Of a stretch of DNA of 64,000 nucleotides, positions 56,559-64,000 are shown piece by piece; within the stretch, counting starts at the first letter, position 1, and the number at the start of each line of letters is the position of its first letter. The position numbers were made by a program, and so were the translations under genes. Origin of the DNA: Mesorhizobium tamadayense. Its GTDB lineage: Bacteria; Pseudomonadota; Alphaproteobacteria; Rhizobiales; Rhizobiaceae. The stretch covers positions 1-64,000 of the forward strand of contig NZ_RQXT01000002.1 in NCBI RefSeq assembly GCF_003863365.1, in the 5' to 3' direction. The notes beneath the pieces are model-generated. The model worked only from the letters and a program-made list of their open reading frames with translations. It was not told the origin of the DNA and ran no database searches.

Positions 56559-57740
56559 ACGGGTTAATCACCGTTCCGGCAACCATGGCGGCGAGGATTT
56601 GCGGCCCCGGCGGGACCTTCGCCAGCGCCGCCACCAGCCGGTCGCGCAGGAACGGCAACACGGCGGAGTCCGACTGGTAGAACGGCGTCAACGACAACGA
56701 CAGCGCCTGGAAGACCCGCACGTGCCAGCGGCGTGTCCTTGCATAAGTTTCCAGCGCTTCGTCGATGTCGCCCGTTCGCGCCAACGCATGGCTGAGTGCT
56801 GCCGCGTCGAGCAGCGCCATGTTCGCGCCTTGCCCGAGCTGCGGGCTGGTCGAATGGGCGGCGTCGCCGATAACCGCCAGCCGCCGGCCGGCCGGCAACG
56901 TCATCGTGTGGTGGCCGTAGCGGGCGAGCGAGAGCTGCTCGAAACTGTCGATCTGGCTGGTGAAGGCCTCGCATTGCGGCCAGACCGAAACCACCCTCGC
57001 CTTCCAGGCATCGAGGCCTGCGGCCTTCACCTGCTCCGCATCGGCCGGCTTCAGGCTCCAGAAGAAGGCTGCCATGGCTCCCGCGCCAGGGTCCGGCCGG
57101 CCGATCGGCAGCACGCCGACCATGATGCTTGCCTTGTCGTAGCGCTGCAGCAGCGCCTTTTCGTCGAAGCCGTCGCGCCAACCGAGTGAGGCCCAGAAGG
57201 CTCCGTAGGCAAGCGAGCGCGGCATGGCCAAGTCGCCGAGGCTTTGCCGCAACTCGATTTCGTGCCGCTGGCATCGACCACAAGGTCGAACAGACCCAGC
57301 CGTCTTCCATTGACGCAAGCGAGCGTTGCGCGCTCACCTTGCTCAAGCGTCTCGATCTCGACATTGGTTTCGATGGGAATTTCGGCGCGCCGGGAGGCAC
57401 GATAAAGCGCGCCGAACAGCGCCGCACGGTGCACCGCAAGACCGAATCGGCGGCCGCGCCGCACATCGTAGCGAACGTCGAGCACCGTTCGCCCGCTTTT
57501 GGCGTCGGTGCCATGCAGCCGCTCGATGCGGCTTCCCAGCGAAAGGATCTCGTCGAGCAGGCCCAGGTCGCCGAGCACCGTCAGCCCGGTCGGCTGCAGC
57601 ATCAGACCCGAACCGACAGGCTTCGGCTCGTCGAAGCGCTCGAAGACGGTGACCCTGTGCCCTGCCCGCTTGAGATAGAGCGCCGCGGCCAGTCCAGCCG
57701 GACCGGCGCCGGCAATCGCGATCTCGTAAGACTTGCTCAT
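56446..57740 (-). pseudogene. FAD-dependent monooxygenase, frameshifted
   Basis: Two adjacent frames together give one class A flavin monooxygenase. The first part (57740 to about 57254) has IAIAGAGPAGLAAALYLKRAGH (FAD dinucleotide fold) and LFDLVVDASGTKS. The second (from about 57253 to 56446) continues LRQSLGDLAMPRS and contains the GDAAHSTSPQLGQGANMALLDAAAL motif. Inserting one base near 57253 (restoring a TKSRLRQSLG-like join) fuses them, which points to a single-base deletion or a sequencing error. The 3' end overlaps the GST gene. Confidence 0.82.
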
Positions 57741-57832
57741 TGCCCCCAACCCGAACCGGCGCGGGGAACAATCCCGCACCGAAAGCGCCAGATCAAGCGG
57801 CGCTTTGACGCTTATCCAAAGGGAGGAAAAGC

Positions 57833-58243
57833 TCAGGCCTGCGCGGCATCGAAGGCGGCGCGTGCCTCGCGCACCGCATCATGGTTGAGCTCGGCCCATT
57901 GGATGAGCAGTTGCAGCGGCGCGAACATCGAGCGGCCGAGATCGGTGAGGCTGTATTCGACGCTCGGCGGCTTGGTCGGAAAGACCTCGCGATGCACATA
58001 GCCGTCGCGCTGCAGGTCGTAGAGCGTCTGCGTCAGCATACGCTGCGAGATATCGGGCACCAGGCGGCGCAACTCCCCGAACCGGTAAGGCTTCTCGGCC
58101 AAAGCCATGACCAGCAGCGAGCTCCATTTGCCGCTGATGCCCTGGATCACGTCGCGAACCGGGCAATCGCCGAAATTGCCGCCGCCGGTCATGGCCTTGT
58201 AGACCTCGAGCTTCGATTTCAGGTTGAAGATCTTGCTGTCCAT
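57833..58243 (-). CDS. HxlR family transcriptional regulator (YtfH-like)
   Basis: 136 aa. HxlR hallmark Cys followed by the w[80 protein letters not shown] (Cys at about residue 27). [11 protein letters not shown] at 58243 is taken as start. Divergent from a QOR2-like reductase, the same pairing as ytfH/ytfG in E. coli; probably redox- or quinone-responsive. Confidence 0.9.
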   Translation of the reverse strand: MDSKIFNLKSKLEVYKAMTGGGNFGDCPVRDVIQGISGKWSSLLVMALAEKPYRFGELRRLVPDISQRMLTQTLYDLQRDGYVHREVFPTKPPSVEYSLTDLGRSMFAPLQLLIQWAELNHDAVREARAAFDAAQA

Positions 58244-58351
58244 CGCGACGTTCCGTTGGGCGAATGACGGCCGGCCGGTGGTTCCCGGGCTGTGCCTACC
58301 TCCCGAAAAACTGCCTTCTTTACGGCCTCTGGTCAATTCCTATTTTAGCGC

Positions 58352-58370
58352 TGGTCTCTTTTTGAGACCA
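58352..58370. promoter_or_regulatory. Likely HxlR operator
   Basis: TGGTCTC-TTTTT-GAGACCA is a perfect 7+7 inverted repeat with a 5-nt centre, between the divergent HxlR and reductase genes and 43 nt before the reductase ATG. Confidence 0.65.
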
Positions 58371-58412
58371 TAACCATACCCGCCCTTCGACGCAATTTTC
58401 AGGAACCTCCCC

Positions 58413-59324
58413 ATGACCGAAACCCTTCTCGTTACCGGCGTTTCCGGCCATCTCGGCCGCGCCGTCGTCAACTATCTGCTGGACGCGCAAAAGGTCGCGC
58501 CGGCCAGCATCATCGCCACCACGCGCAATCCTGAAAACCTCGCCGATCTGGCGGCTTTGGGGATCACCGTCAGCGCGGCCGATTTCGACAACCAAGCCTC
58601 GCTGGAGAAGGCATTCAAGGGCGCCGACCGGGTGCTGATCATTTCGACCGGCGAGCTCGACCTGAAGAGCGACCGGCGCCTCAAGCAGCATCAGGCAGCG
58701 GTGGCAGCGGCCAAGGCAGCCGGTGTCTCGCGCCTGCTCTACACCTCGATGCCCAATCCCGAGCCGGTCTCGCCGGTGCTGTTTGCCGGCGACCACTACG
58801 GCACCGAGCAGGCGATCGAGGCGAGCGGCATTGCCTACACCGTCTTCCGCAACGGCTGGTATCAGGAGAACCTGTTCATGGCGCTGCCGCACGCCATCTC
58901 GTCGGGCAAGTGGTACACGTCGGCCGGCGACGGGCGCATCGCGCACGGCGCGCGCGACGACATGGCCGCCGCGATCGCCGCCAGCCTCGCTTCCGGCTCG
59001 ACGGAGAGCCGCATCTACACGCTCACCGGTCCGCATGCTTACACGACCAACGAAATCGCCGCCTTGGTAACCGAAGTCACCGGCAAGCCGCTGGAGGTTA
59101 TCCAGGTGCCTGACCAGGCTCTGACCGAGGGCGTCAAGGCGGCCGGCTTGCCTGAGGACTTTGCTCGCATCATCGTCTCCTTCGACGCCAACACGCGCTC
59201 CGGCCGCATCGGCATGGTGACCGATGCGATCGAGACGTTGTCCGGCCGCAAGCCGCAAACGCTGAAGCAGTTCCTCGAAGCGAACAAGGCAGCGCTCGCC
59301 AATCCGGACCAGCCGCATCATTGA
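58413..59324 (+). CDS. NAD(P)H:quinone reductase-like protein (QOR2/NmrA family)
   Basis: 303-aa atypical SDR. The N-terminal NADPH motif is LLVTGVSGHLGRAVVNYLL (about residues 5-23). ATTRNPENLADLAALG, YTSMPNPEP and FRNGWYQENLF fit E. coli QOR2 (YtfG), which reduces quinones with NADPH. Divergent from an HxlR regulator. A convergent terminator (59341-59368) ends it. Confidence 0.88.
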   Translation: MTETLLVTGVSGHLGRAVVNYLLDAQKVAPASIIATTRNPENLADLAALGITVSAADFDNQASLEKAFKGADRVLIISTGELDLKSDRRLKQHQAAVAAAKAAGVSRLLYTSMPNPEPVSPVLFAGDHYGTEQAIEASGIAYTVFRNGWYQENLFMALPHAISSGKWYTSAGDGRIAHGARDDMAAAIAASLASGSTESRIYTLTGPHAYTTNEIAALVTEVTGKPLEVIQVPDQALTEGVKAAGLPEDFARIIVSFDANTRSGRIGMVTDAIETLSGRKPQTLKQFLEANKAALANPDQPHH

Positions 59325-59340
59325 CAGTTGGCTGCGCCAG

Positions 59341-59368
59341 GAAGGCCGTGTCTTCAGGCACGGCCTTC
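59341..59368. terminator. Terminator shared by the QOR2-like gene and kup
   Basis: GAAGGCCGTG (59341-59350) and CACGGCCTTC (59359-59368) form a perfect 10-bp stem with an 8-nt loop, between two convergent genes. The T-tract on the plus side is weak (TAATTAG). Confidence 0.75.
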
Positions 59369-59371
59369 TAA

Positions 59372-61291
59372 TTAGATGGCCACCTGCGTGCCGATCTCGA
59401 CGACGCGCCCCGTGGGAATCTGGAAGTACTCCGTCGCATCCGCCGCTGTTTTCGCAAGGCCGATGAACAGCCTGTCCTGCCAGACCGGCATGCCGGAATT
59501 GGGCGAGGCTTTCAGCGAGCGCCGCGACAGGAAGAAGGACGTCGTCATGATATCGAACTTCCAGCCCTGCTTGCGGCAGATCGCGAGCGCCCGCGGAATG
59601 TTCGGCTGCTCCATGTAGCCGAAAGTCAGCGTCACCCGCATGAACAACTCGTTGACGGTCTCCAGCTTCACCCGCTCGCTGTCCGGCACGACAGGTTGCG
59701 GCGCCGTCACCACGGAAAGGATGACGTTCTTCTCGTGCAGCACTTTGTAGTGCTTGAGACTGTGCATCAGCGCCGTCGGCGCGCTCAGCGGATCGCTGGT
59801 CAGGAACACGGCGGTGCCCGACACCACTTGGGGTTTCTTCTTCAGAAGGTTCGCCGCCAGGAAGTCGAGCGGGATCTCGTTGCGGCGGGTCTTGTCGAAG
59901 AGATAGCGGGTGCCGCGTATCCAGGTCCACATGGTCATGATGATGGCGAAGGCCACTGCCAGTGACGACCAGCCGCCTTCGAATACCTTGACGATGTTGG
60001 AAGCGAAGAAGCCGATGTCGATGAAGGCGAACAGCGCAGTCAGCGACGCGGCGAGCCAGAGCTGCCACTTCCAGATGCGCGTCATGACGACGAACAGCAG
60101 CGTCGTCGTCACCAGCATGTTGCCGGTGACGGAAATGCCGTAGGCCGAGGCCAGCCTGCTGGATTCGCCGAAGCCGACCACCAGGAGCATCACCACCAGC
60201 GCCAGCAGCAGATTGACGCGCGGCATGAAGATCTGGCCGGACTGCCTTTCCGACGTGTGCAGGATCTCGAGGCGCGGCAGCATGTTGAGCTGCACCGCTT
60301 GCCTGGTCAGCGAATAGGCGCCGGAGATCACCGCCTGGCTGGCAATGACCGTCGCCGCGGTCGCCAGCACCACCATCGGGATCAGTGCCCAGCCTTGGTT
60401 CATCTCGAAGAACGGATGGCCGACCACGCCTTTGTTTGCCAGTATGAAGGCACCCTGCCCGGCATAGTTCAGCAGCAGGCAGGGAAACACGATCGCCAGC
60501 CACGCCAGCACGATCGGCTTGCGGCCGAAATGTCCGAGGTCGGCATAGAGCGCCTCGGCGCCGGTGACGGCCAGGAAGACGGCGCCTATGGTCACGAAGG
60601 AAACGTCAGGCGAATTGATCAGGAAGGCGACGATATGGTGTGGGCTGATTGCCCAAAGGATTTCCGGATCGTCGATGATGTGGTTGAGACCGGATAGGCC
60701 GATGGCCAGGAACCACGCGGCGGTCACCGGGCCGAACACCAATCCGACGCCGCCGGTGCCGAAGCGCTGCACCGCAAACAGTATCGCCAGAATGACCAAT
60801 GTCAGCGGCACCACATAGGGCTGGAAGGTGGGCGTAACGACGTTCATGCCTTCGACCGCCGACAGCACCGAGATCGCCGGCGTGATCACGGCATCGCCGA
60901 AGAACAGCGAGGCGCCTATGATGCCGATGCCGAGAATGATCGCCGAACGAGTCGGAAAGCTGCCGCGCGCCAGCGCCATCAGCGACAGCACGCCGCCCTC
61001 TCCGCGGTTGTCGGCACGAAGCACGAACATGATATATTTTATCGTGACGGTAATGGTCAGCGACCAGATGATCAGCGACAGCACACCGAGGATATCGCCA
61101 CGGGTCGCCACTTCGCCGCCGGACGAAGCGTGCAATGCCTCGCGCAACGCATAGATCGGGCTGGTCCCGATGTCGCCATAGACCACCCCGAGCGCGCCAA
61201 GCATCAGCATCTTGGTGCTGTGCTGCTCGACTTCAGAATGGCTCGATTGGTCGACGGATTCTGCCTCACTACCACTATTGGTAAGGGCCAT
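59372..61291 (-). CDS. kup: Kup potassium uptake protein
   Basis: 639-aa KUP/HAK K+/H+ symporter with about 12 TM helices and a cytosolic C-terminal domain. N-terminal family block [24 protein letters not shown] (about residues 33-56), then [17 protein letters not shown] and [12 protein letters not shown] motifs. Ends [13 protein letters not shown]...[16 protein letters not shown] 8 nt before the ATG at 61291 favours that start over a GTG at 61300. Monocistronic. Confidence 0.96.
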   Translation of the reverse strand: MALTNSGSEAESVDQSSHSEVEQHSTKMLMLGALGVVYGDIGTSPIYALREALHASSGGEVATRGDILGVLSLIIWSLTITVTIKYIMFVLRADNRGEGGVLSLMALARGSFPTRSAIILGIGIIGASLFFGDAVITPAISVLSAVEGMNVVTPTFQPYVVPLTLVILAILFAVQRFGTGGVGLVFGPVTAAWFLAIGLSGLNHIIDDPEILWAISPHHIVAFLINSPDVSFVTIGAVFLAVTGAEALYADLGHFGRKPIVLAWLAIVFPCLLLNYAGQGAFILANKGVVGHPFFEMNQGWALIPMVVLATAATVIASQAVISGAYSLTRQAVQLNMLPRLEILHTSERQSGQIFMPRVNLLLALVVMLLVVGFGESSRLASAYGISVTGNMLVTTTLLFVVMTRIWKWQLWLAASLTALFAFIDIGFFASNIVKVFEGGWSSLAVAFAIIMTMWTWIRGTRYLFDKTRRNEIPLDFLAANLLKKKPQVVSGTAVFLTSDPLSAPTALMHSLKHYKVLHEKNVILSVVTAPQPVVPDSERVKLETVNELFMRVTLTFGYMEQPNIPRALAICRKQGWKFDIMTTSFFLSRRSLKASPNSGMPVWQDRLFIGLAKTAADATEYFQIPTGRVVEIGTQVAI

Positions 61292-61394
61292 AAACGACAC
61301 TCCGATAAACGCGCGGTGCTCTACGCTTGCTGCGATGCAATATCAAGTGCCCCAACGTGATGGCTCCCATGCCCGTCACGCGCAGCTCCTGGAG

Positions 61395-62135
61395 CTACCA
61401 TCCGCAGGCCTTCAAGAACCGCCCAACCGTGCCGGCCATGCCATACTCCAGCGCATCCGCTGTCAACCCGTGTCCGATCGATACTTCGGCCAATGCCGGG
61501 ATGCGTTTGGCCAATGCCGGCAGGTTCTTCACGGTCAGATCGTGACCGGCATTGACCCCGAGCCCGGCCGCGAATGCGGCATCCGCGGTCTTTCCCAGTC
61601 TTTCCAATTCCTTGGCCGCCTTCGCGGAATCGGAATGGCAACTGCCATACGGGCCGGTATAGAGCTCGATCCGGTCGGCGCCGGTATCGCGCGCGGCGTT
61701 CACGCCGGCCGGATCGGCGTCGGAAAACAGCGACACGCGCAAACCGCCCTTCTTCAGCCGCTTGACGATCGGCGTCAGGAACGCCGCCTGGGCGACGAAG
61801 TTCCAGCCATGGTCCGACGTCGCCTGCGCCGGGTCGTCGGGCACCAGCGTCACCTGCTCCGGCTGGTTCTTCTCGACAAGCGCCAGGAAATCCTCGCTCG
61901 GGTAGCCTTCGATGTTGAATTCCGCCTTTGGGAACTCATCGTCGATAAGCGCCCTGATCTCCGGCAGGTCGGCATGTCTCGTATGCCGCTCATCGGGACG
62001 CGGATGGACCGTCAGCCCATGGGCGCCGGCGGCAAGCGCGATGCGCCCGAGCCCCGTGACGCTTGGCCACGGCAGGTCGCGGCGGTTGCGCAGCATGGCG
62101 ACAGCATTGAGGTTGACCGAAAGCTTTGCGGGCAT
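61395..62135 (-). CDS. pdxJ: Pyridoxine 5'-phosphate synthase
   Basis: 246-aa TIM barrel that condenses deoxyxylulose 5-phosphate with 1-deoxy-3-amino-acetone 3-phosphate in vitamin B6 synthesis. Motifs: [33 protein letters not shown] (catalytic His region, about residues 39-56), [37 protein letters not shown] and the terminal [12 protein letters not shown]. Downstream of a palindromic repeat; kup follows in the same direction 103 nt later. Confidence 0.96.
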   Translation of the reverse strand: MPAKLSVNLNAVAMLRNRRDLPWPSVTGLGRIALAAGAHGLTVHPRPDERHTRHADLPEIRALIDDEFPKAEFNIEGYPSEDFLALVEKNQPEQVTLVPDDPAQATSDHGWNFVAQAAFLTPIVKRLKKGGLRVSLFSDADPAGVNAARDTGADRIELYTGPYGSCHSDSAKAAKELERLGKTADAAFAAGLGVNAGHDLTVKNLPALAKRIPALAEVSIGHGLTADALEYGMAGTVGRFLKACGW

Positions 62136-62152
62136 GATCCGGCGTCCAGTTG

Positions 62153-62209
62153 GAGCAATTCCAGGAAAAGTGCGTAGCGGTTTTCCGTCCGGAATTGCGT
62201 AAGAAACAA
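62153..62209. repeat. Palindromic repeat upstream of pdxJ (copy 2 of 2)
   Basis: GAGCAATTCCAGGAAAAGTG..GGTTTTCCGTCCGGAATTGCG, nearly the same as 9876-9921 and in the same orientation relative to the following minus-strand gene; 17 nt before the pdxJ start codon. Confidence 0.8.
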
Positions 62210-62350
62210 ATACGCAGGGCGGCTCGGCGGTTCTGTCAAACGCTGAACCGCTCTGCGTTTGGCGGGCATCTATAGCGCCTTTGCAGGGAACAGATAGAGG
62301 GTTTCCAGTGTTCCAGGGGACGAGATGGTGGCCAACACAAGGATTTGCCA

Positions 62351-62788
62351 GTGAAATCCCTCGAAGCCGTGCCGGCGATACGCCGCCTCGACACCAACCG
62401 CGACGCGCTCTTTGCCATCGACGTCGTCGGCGACGTTTCGCCGGCGGACGCGGAAAACTTGTTCGGCCTGCTCGAAGCAGCCTATGCCCTGCACCCGAGG
62501 ATCGACGTGCTTGTGAGACTGACCGACGAGGAGAGCGTCGATTGGACCAACATTTCGGAAAACACGATCCGACAAGGTGTGGCCGGCGCGCTGGAGCATG
62601 TCGTGCGCTGCGCGGCCATCGGGCAACCGCGCTGGGCGTCCCTTGTCGCGGGTTTCTTTCCGAAGGCCTTGCCGTTCGAGTTCAAGCGTTTCGACAGTGA
62701 CGACGAAGCCGCTGCCTGGCAGTGGCTCGACGCGAGGCCTATGAGCGTAACTAGCGCACGATCGTCAGCCGCTCGGCGGCGCGGGTGA
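62351..62788 (+). CDS. SpoIIAA/STAS-like domain protein
   Basis: 145 aa. Looks like the SpoIIAA-like/STAS-SEC14 group: [46 protein letters not shown] in the first half and a [23 protein letters not shown] ending typical of the family. AAGGA at 62339-62343 gives 7-nt spacing to the GTG at 62351, so that start is preferred over the TTG at 62345. Possible membrane-associated lipid or regulatory role, unproven. Convergent overlap of 38 bp with the helicase gene. Confidence 0.75.
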   Translation: MKSLEAVPAIRRLDTNRDALFAIDVVGDVSPADAENLFGLLEAAYALHPRIDVLVRLTDEESVDWTNISENTIRQGVAGALEHVVRCAAIGQPRWASLVAGFFPKALPFEFKRFDSDDEAAAWQWLDARPMSVTSARSSAARRRG

Positions 62789-63878
62789 TGGCGGTATAAA
62801 GCCAGCGCTGCCTGGTCTCCTTGAACGCCCAGCTCTCGTCGAACAGCACGACGTCGTTCCATTGCGAGCCTTGGGCCTTGTGCACGGTCAGCGCATAGCC
62901 ATAGTCGAAATCGTCGAAGCGTTTCTTCTGCTGCCAGGGGATCTCGGCGTCCGGATCCTCGAACGCTGCCTTCAGCAGCTTGATCTTGGCGACGCCGCGG
63001 TCGGGATCGTCCTCTTCCGGTGAGACCAGCAGGTTGATGCCGGGCTTCACCGTCTCGCGCGACGAGGTCATCACCTTCCACAGCGAGCCGTTGAGCAGCC
63101 CCTTGGCCGGATCGTTGCGCAGGCAAACCAGCTTGTCGCCGGCCTGGGGAAAATCGGCGGAAAAGCCCTTCAATTCGCGCAGCCGCTGGTTATAGCGCCG
63201 CCGCGTGCGGTTGGTACCGACCAGCACCTGATCGGCTTTCATCACCAGATCCTGGGTGACCCCTTCCCTGCCGATCACCTGTGCCGCGCCGTAGTCGCCA
63301 TGCATGAACTCGCGGCCTTCGCGCACGTCGAGCGCCAGCCGGATGATGGGATTGTCGCGCGCCTGGCGATGGATTTCGGTCAAGAGCACGTCCGGCTCGT
63401 GCTCGGTGAAGAAGCCGCCGCCCGAGATCGGCGGCAGCTGGGCGGGATCGCCAAGCACCAGGATCGGCGTGCCGAAGCTCATCAGGTCGCGGCCGAGCTG
63501 CTCGTCGACCATCGAGCATTCGTCGATGACGACCAGCTTGGCGCGCGCGATCGGGCTTTGCCGATTGAGCGCGAAAGTCGGCGAGATCGAGGTCTTGCCG
63601 GTCACTTCGTCCGAAACCGATTCCTCGCCTTTCGGCCTGTAGATCAGCGAATGGATGGTGCGGGCGTTGATCGCTCCCTTGGAGCGCAGCACCTGGGCGG
63701 CCTTGCCGGTGAAGGCGGCGAACTGCACCTGTCCGTCGACGTGCTCGGCAAAATAGCGCGCCAGCGTCGTCTTGCCGGTGCCGGCATAGCCGAACAGGCG
63801 GAAGATCTGCGGCCCGCCGTCCTTCAGCCAGCGGGCGACCGCCTTCAAGGCCTCGTCCTGTTGGGGAGAGAATTCCAT
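62751..63878 (-). CDS. RecD-like ATP-dependent DNA helicase
   Basis: 375-aa SF1B helicase core. Walker A RLFGYAGTGKTTLARYFAEH (about residues 27-46), Walker B LVVIDECSMVDEQLG, motif III VLGDPAQLPPI. It continues with the UvrD_C_2 block GYALTVHKAQGSQWNDVVLFDE (about 328-349) and motif [16 protein letters not shown]. It lacks the RecD N-terminal domain and any recBC neighbours, so a stand-alone RecD2/Dda-like helicase is likely. Divergent from whatever lies past the window end. Confidence 0.9.
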   Translation of the reverse strand: MEFSPQQDEALKAVARWLKDGGPQIFRLFGYAGTGKTTLARYFAEHVDGQVQFAAFTGKAAQVLRSKGAINARTIHSLIYRPKGEESVSDEVTGKTSISPTFALNRQSPIARAKLVVIDECSMVDEQLGRDLMSFGTPILVLGDPAQLPPISGGGFFTEHEPDVLLTEIHRQARDNPIIRLALDVREGREFMHGDYGAAQVIGREGVTQDLVMKADQVLVGTNRTRRRYNQRLRELKGFSADFPQAGDKLVCLRNDPAKGLLNGSLWKVMTSSRETVKPGINLLVSPEEDDPDRGVAKIKLLKAAFEDPDAEIPWQQKKRFDDFDYGYALTVHKAQGSQWNDVVLFDESWAFKETRQRWLYTAITRAAERLTIVR

Positions 63879-64000
63879 CAGCGCGACAGACCGGATTCGC
63901 GAGCGAAATACAAGATTGGCCGTTCCATCACCGCCATCGCCGGTGACGATCTCATTTGCTACAGGCCTGGCACGCTATCAGGCGCAAACATGAACGTAAA

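Noticed and set aside
58320..60503. Minus-strand frame of about 727 codons overlapping the QOR2-like gene and kup
   Set aside because: It runs through parts of two clear genes in wrong frames, including across a terminator hairpin; not a gene.
63879..64000. Possible start of a plus-strand gene (ATG at 63990)
   Set aside because: Only three codons are visible before the window ends and no clear ribosome binding site precedes it.

Overview
This is a GC-rich alphaproteobacterial chromosome segment, most likely Mesorhizobium or a close Phyllobacteriaceae relative. The reasons are the nuoA-N / birA / rnj / proS / lolCD gene order, the aerobic (late cobalt insertion) cobalamin operon, the BA14K, DUF1467 and DUF1636 families, and several families of rhizobial palindromic repeats. 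The content is mainly housekeeping: there are no phage genes, transposases, toxin-antitoxin modules or CRISPR arrays.

Layout. 1-1343: the tail of an unidentified gene, tRNA-Leu(GAG), and lipB. 1357-3490: a long inverted-repeat element, an SRPBCC-M50 membrane protease, a 28-residue membrane peptide behind tandem LexA-type boxes, and a RIME-like mosaic repeat. 3495-26660 (all minus strand): one long co-directional block, read right to left as nuoA-B-C-D-E-F, an HhH-domain ORF, nuoG-H-I, nuoJ-K-L-M-N, birA, rnj, a VOC epimerase, a DUF1467 gene, (a candidate plus-strand sRNA), proS, lolC, lolD. This gives all of respiratory complex I plus biotinylation, RNA decay, tRNA charging and lipoprotein release. 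26997-28196: a YcaQ-like DNA repair protein.

28239-44420: a cobalamin riboswitch followed by a DUF1636 gene, cobW, cobN, cobG, cobH, cobI, cobJ, cobL, cobE, cobM, cobA, cobB, cobS(V) and cobT(U). Most genes overlap by about 4 nt. cobK lies antisense between cobJ and cobL. Palindromic repeats sit inside cobN (twice) and cobG (once) without breaking the reading frame. 44513-54956: a secreted small protein, tRNA-Lys(CTT), a PhzF-like protein, a MacAB-like efflux system, a Nudix protein, an EEP phosphohydrolase, a BA14K protein, a PilZ protein, ilvC with a decayed duplicate of its own 3' end, and a TetR/DUF1772 pair. 54979-59324: small redox modules with linked regulators (MarR with Rieske and GST; HxlR with a QOR2-like reductase) and a frameshifted FAD monooxygenase. 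59372-63878: kup, pdxJ, a STAS-like protein and a RecD-like helicase.

The most noteworthy items are the tiny membrane-peptide gene with three GTTC half-sites at 11-nt spacing right after a TTGACA -35 (a plausible SOS-induced, SidA-like peptide) and the in-frame palindromic elements in the cob genes. Start codons were moved from the longest ORF where a family start, ribosome binding site or operon junction argued for it. All identities come from reading the sequence and from family knowledge; no searches were run.
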